Positions 34,005-49,346 of a DNA stretch of 64,000 nucleotides are shown here, piece after piece; position 1 is the first letter of the stretch; each line of letters opens with the position of its first letter. The stretch is from NCBI GenBank assembly GCA_037951105.1, contig JBAMJV010001832.1:264607-328606 (forward strand). The letters run 5' to 3'. Below the pieces are notes generated by a model, which was given only the letters and a program-made list of their open reading frames with translations, ran no database searches and was not told the DNA's origin. The stretch is from Echinarachnius parma. Lineage: Eukaryota > Echinodermata > Echinoidea > Clypeasteroida > Echinarachniidae. The position numbers and the translations under genes were made by a program.

Positions 34005-35793
34005 TTTATCATTACCAGCAAGCAGGGAGGATTATTGGAAGATAAAAAAAAATTTAAAAAATAATAATTTGTTGTTGTTTTGATTGGAGAAAAAAAAGAG
34101 GAAATCCGCGGAAACGCAGAAAATGTTCATGCCTGAATACAGTAGTCTCCGCAAGATATATTTTACCCCTTTCACTTGTACTCCATTATTAAGCAGACTC
34201 GAGCAAAGACCACTGTATCCGAGCACTTTATGATGATATTATACTATACTAGTGCACAAAATATTGAGATTAATTGAAATAGAATACTATGTAGACGAGG
34301 TTAATTTTGAAGTATTCTGAAATAAAGTGATGAGCTATACTTGTAATTTGGCGAGTAATTTTGTCCTAGTTTTATTTACATGAATGAAATTCTTCAAAGC
34401 TAAACAGTCGAGGTACCGCTTAAACTAAATTCTCTCGGTGCTCTCTTCTATTGTACACAATGGAAAATATGATTATGATTATTTGTGTGTGTAAAGACAA
34501 TCAATAATCTAATACTTGCATTCATATTTCCTGACCCATGAAAGGGATTATGAGCATATTACATACTATCTATAATTTCATAACTACATGAGACCACATC
34601 ACAATGCCTTTGGTGTTCACATTACAGTGGAACTTCTTTATAACGAGCTCTTCTATTACGCAATACCTAATACAGCGAGGTTATTTCACAGGTCCAGGTT
34701 CTATTGTTGTTCTTCCATGTATCCTTTATTAAGTTACACTTAACAAGTTATGGTACGCCAAGCCTTGGAATATACACTTTGAAAGCAAAATGCAAACGTT
34801 TCAGACTTCTAAGAAATTTACAAGAACATGAAATCTCCTCGATAACAGAAAACACTGATGATATTGAACCAAATTTTATGTTGCGATTTATTACTAGTGT
34901 ATTAATTTTACATACAAACAGCTTTCCATAATTTTTAGTCTAACTTTTAAGTTCAACTTGAAATCTTTGTGAAACACCCCTGTGGGATGTTTGGGGTGAT
35001 GAGCTATACTGTAGATGTTAAACTGACATAATGTAGAGTTGCTACCAACAGATTGAATGTCAACAACTGGATGTAAATAAATCAGATGCATGAAACAAAT
35101 GTATAATAAAAAACAGTGTTTATTTTACTCTGTTCTCCATTTTAATAGGAAAACGTAATGACTATTACAAACATGAGAAATTACATGAATAAGCGTCCTT
35201 CAACACTGATAGACATTTAGAGGAAACAAAAGGAAAAGGAAATTCACAAAGTTCCAAACAGCTGACAAACAAAAATTACTTTCACATGGATTTCAAACTT
35301 GATACAGAATATAAGATTAACCCCTCCAAAAATAGTGAATACTCCCTTTATGTTACACATACTGTACTGGTAAGATAAATTAATCTGAAGGCTTAAAAAG
35401 TCTAAGACATGAACTTTACTTTAAAATCAAGTCATTTGATAAGGTTTTATAATTAGATACAAAATACAGGTTCAAAGTCACATCACAAATGCTGCAAACA
35501 AAGAACAGTGTTTTCTCTTGGTGTTGAGTTCAACCAAGTGCTCTTTCCAAATGAATAATTATGTTATTAACATTATTTAAAAAGAAGGGATGATTCTTAA
35601 AAATAGTTTATTATGCATGCTTGCTATCATCATATTGTTTGACAAAATGGGACTTGGAGAACATCAATGTTTGAAATACGAGTCGGATAGTTATGTGTCA
35701 GTGATATTGTTCTTGTTATTTTGAAATAATTAAATGAAACACCCCCACAAAAAAAAGGCCCTTTACAAAACTTGTTCCAGGACACTTTCAGCT

Positions 35794-36301
35794 AGTATAG
35801 TGCTGTAACCGATCATCGGATCGGCATGCCGATCACGATCCGATCACACATGATCGGACCGTTTTTGCCGATTTCCGATCATGCAGAAAAAATCGGAAGA
35901 TCGGATCGGCAAAAAAAAAAAAAAAAAAAATGATCCCAAAAAACATATTTTGGGAATATAAATGAATACCAAAGCAACATATATCCATATGAATAAGCCC
36001 AAGGTAATCTTGTATGGGTATGCTTTCATTTAAAACAGATTACCTCTCCTTTTACAAAATTATTCGCGCCAATTTTGAGCTTAGTCCCATGTGTTTCTGA
36101 AAGGTTACGCCAAATTAATCACATGGGACTAAGCTCAGAATTGGCGTGAGTAATTTTGTAAAAGAAGAGGTAATCAGTTTGAAATGAAAGCATACCCGTA
36201 CAAGATTACCTTGGGCTTATTAATATGGATATATGTTGCTTTGGTATTCATTTATATTCCCAAAATGTGTTTTTTGGGGAATTCCAAAGAAAAAAAAAAA
36301 C

Positions 36302-36339
<38 letters not shown>

Positions 36340-36449
36340 TTTTTTTTTGGGCCGATCATCCGATCCCGATCATCGATCCGATTTCGTAGATTGATAAAAT
36401 TTTGCCGATCCGATCAAACGATCCGATCATCAAGGTCAGTTACAGCACT
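35794..36449. mobile_element. Long foldback element with a 10-bp target repeat
   Basis: Inverted arms of about 300 bp meet near 36095. The outer parts are rich in CGATCGGATCGGC words; the inner arms include CATATATCCATATGAATAAG and its mirror. Ends are AGTATAGTGCTGTAAC and GTTACAGCACT. ACTTTCAGCT lies directly outside both ends (35784-35793, 36450-36459), close to a hAT-type duplication. A- and T-runs lie in the arms. The two reading frames starting MKAYPYKITLG are mirror images of an arm. Confidence 0.85.
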
Positions 36450-37066
36450 ACTTTCAGCTGCCCTTTCCCCCTGCAATTTCTAAATTACATAATACAATGT
36501 AAATTGGATCTAGTTCACTGATAAAAAGGAGAATGTATTACTTTGTTTGAAGAATTAATTTAATAATTTCTTGGGGTGAGAAAAAGAAGGGCACTAATTC
36601 TGAGATAATCAAGTTCAAAGTTGGTGAGCCTTGTAGAAACCCAATTCAGCTCTCATTTATTTTTAAATAGCTATTTCCAAAATTAGAAAAACAATATTAT
36701 ATGAATAGTTGACATCACAAAGAAAAGGCTCCGAACTACAAGATAGTATGAAAAACTTGATTTAGGCCAAAATAAAGTTAACGCCCTTCTCATCTCACCT
36801 GATGATTTGATGTGGGTTTATTTTTACAGTTACTGACGATGTCCTTTCTCCATGGAATGTCACGTCTGTGCTCAGCTGCCACAGTTCTCTTTCATAAGGG
36901 TCCATTTCTAAACTGCTACATCTTAACTCCGAACTTCCAAAGTCCTTTCAATCTTTCATAGCATGGCTCCACTAAGGCTCTCCATGCCACATGACATACA
37001 ATATGTACAGAGTTCAGTTCATACATGATTCACAAGGTGAAGTACTGATGTGTGTGGGCAGTGAAT

Positions 37067-42206
<5,140 letters not shown>

Positions 42207-42548
42207 TTTGGTAATTGAATCTGTGCGTCCCGCGTTGAAAATGACAAATACAAGCTCGAGCAAGAACTGAAATAAGCCGACTGAGATACAATTCAGTTGA
42301 ATACGATTGCCAATTTGATTTCTTTGCACTACAGTGGTGTATATCGATGACCAGAGTGCGATGATAGAGCTAGAGATCAACGCGTTCTGATTTGATTCGA
42401 AAGAGTGAAAGGAAAATTAAATTAGATTAAATCTTAATTATCAATTCAATATTTGCAATATTCAAAATATTCACAGTTCAGATTGCCTAACAAAATGATG
42501 GTAGGTTCTATCATAGACCTACAGTAGGTCTATGGTTCTATATTATAT

Positions 42549-45172
42549 ATAGGTTTTCCCGCTCAATTTTGCACTTTTCTCAATCGAATTCATTTAGGGG
42601 CATTCGAATTCGCGCGTTGCCGCAGTATCGTTGGTATCGGTTTTTCTAATTCCGAATAAGTGCAAGCGAATTCATGCATACGCATACGATTTCGCGAATA
42701 GACACAGAAGTTCATTTATGGGCAATCGATTTCGCGAATGTGCAGCCAAATGTAAACTTGGTTCATACAATTTAACGCGGCATGGCCGGTCATGCCTGAT
42801 GAGCACGTTTGGAGCATTCGATTTCATTTCGGGGCAAACAATTGTAACATTTCGTCATTCGTTTTAGATAACGCGGATGCTATGTACATGTATGTACATT
42901 TGTGTATATGTAGGGGAGGGGGGGGGGGGGGGGTACTTTCGGGGCCTTGGACTTTCATGGGAGACATATGTATGCATTTCTCAGTCGTCCGTAAATATAC
43001 ATACAAGTCTTCGTCCTGTTTTAATTGTCTGAATATATATATAATTATGATATGACACACGAAACTGGGAACAATAATGTTTTACTTTTGCCCTGGAAAG
43101 GACATTGTGCGGTTTGTTACGTTTGAACATCTTTACAAAATGATGTATTTACATGTATTTTGTTATCATCAAGATTTTCCAATTGTAATGTCATCTACAT
43201 CCCCATTTAGCTTTAATAAACATTGATATACGCTTTAGCACGGAGCTATATAGGAGGCACAATCACCCCTCCCCACCCCTAATAAGTTGACAAACAATAC
43301 ATCATAAGCCAAAGGGGAATCTTTATAGAAAACAAAGATATACATGAAGCTTATAAGCATTTTATTTTATATATTTCCAGATGGCCAGGGTCCTTTTCCC
43401 CGAATTCCATTTTCTCATTCTCACCTTACAAGCAAAATTAACCTTTATCAAAATTATAGGTTTTCCCGCTCAATTTCGCGATTGTGTCAATCGAATTGAT
43501 AATAGGAGCAAACGAATTCGCGCGATTTGCGATCGCCGTACCAAAGCATTATTCGAATTCGTTAATAGGCATTCAAAATCACGCCCGGAGCAAACGAATT
43601 CGCACAAAGCGCATACCATTTCGTCAATGGTCGTTCAAATTGACACGTAGTATACGTAGACGTCTCTTCGGTCAATCGAATTCGTGAAAGGGCAGCCAAT
43701 TTTCAAATTACTGCTTTCGATTTAAGAAATGTAAAGATAGATCAGCAATAAATTGGCTAAAAGCAGTGGCGTCTGTATTCAGGTAAACTTAATTCATATT
43801 CAGACAAAGCATGTTATATTTGGGAAAAATCAAGTCATAAATTATTCGTGAAATTTATAAAAGGAATATAATTTTGATAAAGGTAAATTTTGCTTGTAAG
43901 GTGAGAATGAGAAAATGGAATTCGGGGAAAAGGACCCTGGCCATCTGGAAATATATAAAATAAAATGCTTATAAGCTTCATGTATATCTTTGTTTTCTAT
44001 AAAGATTCCCCTTTGGCTTATGATGTATTGTTTGTCAACTTATTAGGGGTGGGGAGGGGTGATTGTGCCTCATATATAGCTCCGTGCTAAAGCGTATATC
44101 AATGTTCATTAAAGCTAAATGGGGATGTAGATGACATTACAATAGGAACAATCTTGATGATAACAAAATACATGTAAATACATCATTTTGTAAAAATGTT
44201 CAAACGTAACAAACCGCACAATGTCCTTTCCAGGGCAAAAGTAAAACATTATTGTTCCCAGTTTCGTGTGTCATATCATAATTATATATATATTCAGACA
44301 ATTAAAACAGGACGAAGACTTGTATGTATATTTACGGACGACTGAGAAATGCATACATATGTCTCCCATGAAAGTCCAAGGCCCCGAAAGTACCCCCCTC
44401 CCCTACATATACACAAATGTACATACATGTACATAGCATCCGCGTTATCTAAATCGAATGACGAAATGTTACAATTGTTTGCCCCGAAATGAAATCGAAT
44501 GCTCCAAACGTGCTCATCAGGCATGACCGGCCATGCCGCGTTAAATTGTATGAACCAAGTTTACATTTAATTTGGCTGCACATTCGCGAAATCGATTGCC
44601 CATAAATGAACTTCTGTGTCTATTCGCGAAATCGTATGCGTATGCATGAATTCGCTTGCACTTATTCGGAATTAGAAAAACCGATACCAACGATACTGCG
44701 GCAACGCGCGAATTCGAATGCCCCTAAATGAATTCGATTGAGAAAAGTGCAAAATTGAGCGGGAAAACCTATATATTCCTTTTATAAATTTCACGAATAA
44801 TTTATGACTTGTTTTTTCCCAAATATAACATGTAAGTTTACCTGAATACAAACGCCACTGCTTTTAGCCAATTTATTGCTGATCTATCTTTACATTTCTT
44901 AAATCGAAAGCAGTAATTTGAAAATTGGCTGCCCTTTCACGAATTCGATTGACCGAAGAGACGTCTACGTATACTACGTGTCAATTTGAACGACCATTGA
45001 CGAAATGGTATGCGCTTTGTGCGAATTCGTTTGCTCCGGGCGTGATTTTGAATGCCTATTAACGAATTCGAATAATGCTTTGGTACGGCGATCGCAAATC
45101 GCGCGAATTCGTTTGCTCCTATTATCAATTCGATTGACACAATCGCGAAATTGAGCGGGAAAACCTATATTA
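42549..45172. mobile_element. Composite inverted repeat with order A-B-A'-B'
   Basis: A (42549-43455, about 905 bp) recurs inverted as A' (about 43870-44775). B (about 43456-43869) recurs inverted as B' (44776-45172). Each of A and B starts AGGTTTTCCCGCTCAATTT, and A' and B' end with its mirror. Similarity is high: over about 100 bases checked at 42781-42880 one change was seen. B has about 19 extra bases near 43793 relative to B', and a G-run differs in length between A (42909-42933) and A'. The arms are rich in TCGAATTCG and TTTCGCGAAT words at uneven spacing. Mirror reading frames, such as the one at 43484-43687 and 44937-45140, are by-products. Lies between SNRPF and LSM8. Confidence 0.85.
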
Positions 45173-46300
45173 TTTTCTTGAAATAATACATTTCTTGATT
45201 GATAATTTGAGCTGACAAATATACGGTAGCAAAATGCTTATCAAAATTAGCTCCGATACTGATAATAAACTTATCCATATTTGACACATATTTTATCACT
45301 TTAATTGTAGATCACTTGCTTCATAATAACTTATGTTTTTGCTGCACATTGTTTTAATAATTGGCAAAAGCTTTTCCACGGTCCATCAGTAAAGTTGTTC
45401 CATAAATGTCGCCCGATCATTAATTGTTTTTATAATTTACGCAAATATAAGTAATTCAGTCCCGCGTTTTATATACGGTATGGATGAGCCTAGCAAGATC
45501 ATCTCCGAGTACTCCGACTCGCAATATCCCTGCTTGTATCAAATCTGTTTCTCTTGTACCGCTATTCTTCACTCCGCTCTTTTGTTTTATACATTCTATA
45601 TTATTTTGTTAACAAGATGGTTTATTTCACGATGGTCAAGTCTCTATATAGACCGGCGTGAAATCCGTCTTCAAAAATAATGTCGAGGCCGGGAAGACCA
45701 CTGGTTTAGTTTTGTTTGGGGGGGGGGGGGGGGGGGGGGGGGCGGGGGAAACAAGACCGGAGTTGTTGCCCTAGACCACATATATAGTTGAGTTCAGTTG
45801 GTAAAGAGGGTAGGCCTACAGTTTTTGTAAAAGTCACTGAATTTTAGTAACCAAAACCTGCACCATTACACTTTATTACAAACTAATAGTTATAACTCCA
45901 CCATGCTCGAAAGGATCCAAAATACACTCATGATGAAGTGAGCCTGTTATAATTAAAAAAAGAGCCGTTAAAACAAAGGGCGCTCAGTAAAAGCACATTG
46001 GTTTTAACCATTTTAACTCTGTGGCATTTGTGCGCATTGTAACTCGCAGAAATGCGACCTTGGCACGTTAGGAGTTAACTTGTGCATGTGATAAATTGTT
46101 AAAATCAATGGTAGATAGAGAAATAATCAACCACTATTTAAAAACCCCTTTTGTAAATTTTTTAAAAGAGGAAGCATAACAAAAAATATCATGGCTGGTT
46201 CAAAATTATCGCATGTGCATGGAGCCCACAATTATAACAAATGGTTATGTTTTTGGTATCCGTTGACCGGGGTAATAATATAAATAAACGTTATTATTAT
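45173..46300. other. Spacer without recognised gene
   Basis: AT-rich. A G-run of about 25 bases starts near 45718. No exon or complete mobile element is recognised. Confidence 0.5.
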
Positions 46301-46340
46301 TATTATTTTTTATTTTTAACTGATGTTTTTCTCGTAGATA

Positions 46341-46640
46341 TTGAAATCCTTCTCTCCTCTTTACTGGTTCCTCTCTGCTATCCTTCATACTATCATAATT
46401 GAGTTCGACTACTCCGAGTACTTTACTCCGAGTACTCAGCTTTACCAGAACTCCTACTTCCCACAAACTGTAACAGCATGGAATGCGCTCCCCAATAATA
46501 TCTTGGCTTCTACATCACTAGGAGCCTTTGCGGGAGCAGTTGCCTCAATCGGCAATTAATGGGACACCTCACCGGTTCCCCTCGACTCTACGTCCTGACT
46601 GATGGACCCTGTCGAGTACCCAAGTAGAAGTAGAAGTAAT
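46341..46640 (+). mobile_element. 5'-truncated non-LTR retrotransposon 3' end
   Basis: The frame ending TAA at 46557-46559 reads YQNSYFPQTVTAWNALPNNI then LASTSLGAFAGAVASIGN, the usual C terminus of CR1/L2/Jockey-type reverse transcriptase ORF2 (FFPRTVxxWNxLP motif). A short 3' UTR ends in an AAGTAGAAGTAGAAGTAA tail. Only the last 50 or so codons are recognisable; upstream sequence is unrelated. Confidence 0.8.
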
Positions 46641-46734
46641 TTGATTGTAAACAAAACGAATTTCAGTCTATCAACTGCCTTGTTTTGTATTTTATATGTT
46701 TTTATTGATCAATAAACTGGATACCCAGGACAAA

Positions 46735-47165
46735 ATTCCAGTTGAAATTCTAATTGGTAGGCTACCCATTGAATTCAATGGGTAATTGGTACCAATAGAC
46801 CGCTTCTGTAATGTATGCAAATGCGTATGACGTCAGACTCTCCGTCGTCAAGCTTAACAAAAGTAACCATGTCCGGCAAGCTAGCTTGCCGGACCTTCAT
46901 ACGCATATTATTTGCATACATTACAGAAGCGGTCTATTGAAACTGAATTCAATTGGTACCCATTGCCATGGATACCCATTGAATTCAATTGGTACCCATT
47001 GAATTAATTAGTTTCAATGGGTATTTGTTTCATTTTCCATATACTCTTCGATTACCAATTTATTTCAATTGGTAATTTTCAATGGGTAATTTTAAATTGG
47101 TACCAATTGATTTCAATTGGTAAAATTGTTAATATAGTCAATGGGAATTTCACCATGGGTAGTGG
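46735..47165. repeat. Cluster of CCATTGAATTCAATGGGT / ATTGGTACC words
   Basis: Palindromic words (CCCATTGAATTCAATGGGTA, ATTGGTACCCATTG, CAATTGGTA) recur at least a dozen times in both orientations, interrupted by the MITE at 46793-46939. No coding potential. Confidence 0.75.
46793..46939. mobile_element. Palindromic MITE, copy 2
   Basis: 147-bp member of the same family: CAATAGACCGCTTCTGTAAT at the left and its mirror at the right, with a CCGGCAAGCTAGCTTGCCGG centre. One arm is shorter than in copy 1. It is inserted in a block of ATTGGTA/TACCAAT words. Confidence 0.88.
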
Positions 47166-47169
47166 ATTA

Positions 47170-47640
47170 TATTATTGGCGTAGCTACGGGGGGGGCACGG
47201 GGGGCACGTGCCCCCCCCCCCCCCCCAATCATTTGGCCCCCCCCAAAAAAAAAAATGACGACCCGACATTAGCCAAATGTGTCTATATCATTCATTATCA
47301 TCATGTTTTATTAAATGTGTGATGATAATGATGTTATCAACGATAGTAAAGAAGAACATAACGGTCGTTCCCTAGTACTAGCAATAGCGCACCTATATCA
47401 GTTTGAAGAATCCTTCCAATATAGCGCCTTATACAAATTTTCAGTCCCGTGCGCGAGGATCGACGCTCACCGCTTCAGAAGACATAGAGCGCGTAAAGGC
47501 AAAACAAACTTCCTAGCACGTGGTAAATCGTCCATCATACCAAGGGCCTTTTCAGGATCTAGAATCTGCCTCCCGCTTTTATAGATAATTTTGACCATTT
47601 GACACCTTCATGCAGGCTATAAAGGCGCATAGCTGCACTA
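47170..47640. other. G/C-run patch and unrecognised sequence
   Basis: 47176-47250 holds ggcgtagctacgggggggg followed by long C-runs, typical of CAGTGGCGTAGC-ended hAT-like elements. An 89-codon frame at 47315-47584 is not recognised and has no splice or start context that supports a gene. Confidence 0.45.
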
Positions 47641-47648
47641 CGTAGTCC

Positions 47649-47990
47649 TACCCAACTAGCCACCTGACGTCGGGCCGATGTCGGAAGTTGGTTGGCGGAT
47701 GTCGGCATATCGCCGTTGGCTCGAGGTTAAAATGTCCGCCAGCCCAACATCGTCACGACGTCATTTTTGTGATATATTGGCATAACGTCATTTTCCGACA
47801 ATGGCCCAACATCATGTCATGAGATGATGTTGGGCCATTGTCGGAAATTGACGTTATGCCAATATATCACAAAAATGACGTCGTGACGATGTTGGGCTGG
47901 CGGACATTTTAACCTCGAGCCAACGGCGATATGCCGACATCCGCCAACCAACTTCCGACATCGGCCCGACGTCAGGTGGCTAGCTGGGTA
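47649..47990. mobile_element. Near-perfect 342-bp palindrome (foldback MITE)
   Basis: Arms of about 165 bp pair with very few mismatches around an eight-base centre near 47817. Ends read TACCCAACTAGCCACCTGAC and GTCAGGTGGCTAGCTGGGTA; TA may be the target duplication. The arms are rich in GATGTCGG and GACGTCA words. No coding sequence. Confidence 0.88.
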
Positions 47991-48235
47991 AATGTCTAGG
48001 TAAAGATAAACTTCCTTTACTAATTTCTTCACTCTGCAAATGCACCCGTTCCATTAATTCATGATGCATATCTAGGCATATTGTTGATGATCATGATTGA
48101 AGGAGCACCAGTCATCTTCTCCAGAGTCGACATCTGCATCAGTTGAGCATATGCCTACTGGAACTAACTCAAGGGACCCGTGTCATGGGTCTAGTCACGC
48201 GACAACAGGCAGGGGACGGGGAGGGGGGACATGCC

Positions 48236-48500
48236 CCTCCCCATACATTTGAAAGTGGAGGTGATTGTTCCTCCCACTTTTAATATGCATACACTATGTA
48301 TGTTTGATTCTATAGCTTGAACTACGAATCACTTATTTTGGTCTCGGGTATGCGCCAAATCGCACAATTTAAAGCCCAAAATTTGCAAAAGCTCCCTACA
48401 GTGGGAGGGGTACACCCCCTCCCATGGCGTCGATCCTGGGGGGCAGGGGTGCGGTCGCCCCCCAATGAAAATATTGGGGGCGAGCATATCATTTCGCCCC
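48236..48500. repeat. Dispersed repeat with GGGAGGGG...CACCCCCTCCCA
   Basis: Contains atttgaaagtggaggtgatt, gcgccaaatcgcacaattta and aagctccctacagtgggagg, repeated at 53126-53345 and in part at 53690-53860. It ends in G- and C-runs. Confidence 0.65.
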
Positions 48501-48894
48501 CCCCCCCAAATAATTCTGAAAATAAGGAAGAACAAAATCGAGTGATATAATGCCAAAGAGGGGAAAGACATATTTATCAATAATTAATCTTCAAAATAGC
48601 TGTTTTCTTTAGTTTGAAAAGGACTGTAAATCTCGTTTTTTGGCCGCGCGCTTCGCGCGCATACTGTTTCTCATATTGCAAGTTTCATTTCGGTTTGCTT
48701 GAACTCACTTTTCGAACTGTGTTGAGCAGTGTAATTTCTCAAACGCACACCTCAAACGAAGTTTATTAAACCCTCATCTATAGCACACCGTCACAGAAAA
48801 TAAAATAATCTGAAATAATATATCTTTGATGCAAAAATACTGCTGAAAACTGCTTATCTACTATAATAATGCCGGGTAATAAAATGAGAGTCGA

Positions 48895-48943
48895 TATAGG
48901 GCCTAAATTTTCGATCCTAGCAGAATCTTCTTCAGAGGCTATA
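48895..48943 (-). ncRNA. Hammerhead ribozyme motif, left arm (inverted)
   Basis: The reverse complement of 48895-48943 has the same core, stem II, GAAA and stem I as the right-arm copy, with no difference seen. It would be transcribed from the opposite strand to the RT frame. Confidence 0.78.
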
Positions 48944-49346
48944 AAATGACAATTGTACAAACAAAAACATCATATATATACACATAGAGGTACACATGTA
49001 AACAACTAAGAAAGGGGGCGGAGACATGGAACAATGAAAAGGCTGTGAGTGGCCAATTGGGCTGGGCTGGGATTGGAGGAAATACACACAAAGAGATGTT
49101 ATGTAACAAGGAGCATGATAGGAGGCATGATCAAAGGAGTACCATGAAGGATGGTAATTAGGGACATGAATAGTGAATGGAGGTGAGATGTGAATGGAGG
49201 TAAGACGAAAGGGCTTATAGTAAGTAAAAGATTGAAGAGGGAGGTGTGAGGGGAGGGGGGGGGGGGGGGGGTGAACAAAGGGGAGCTTGAGTGGAGGAGG
49301 TGGGATTAATGAAGAATGGTGGTGGGATGAAAAGGAGCATCTATGA

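Noticed and set aside
35844-36483. Two frames beginning MKAYPYKITLG
   Set aside because: Mirror copies in the arms of a foldback element ending in poly-F from T-runs.
42631-45140. Several frames in the A-B-A'-B' block
   Set aside because: They appear in mirrored pairs and show no domain; the block is inverted-repeat DNA.
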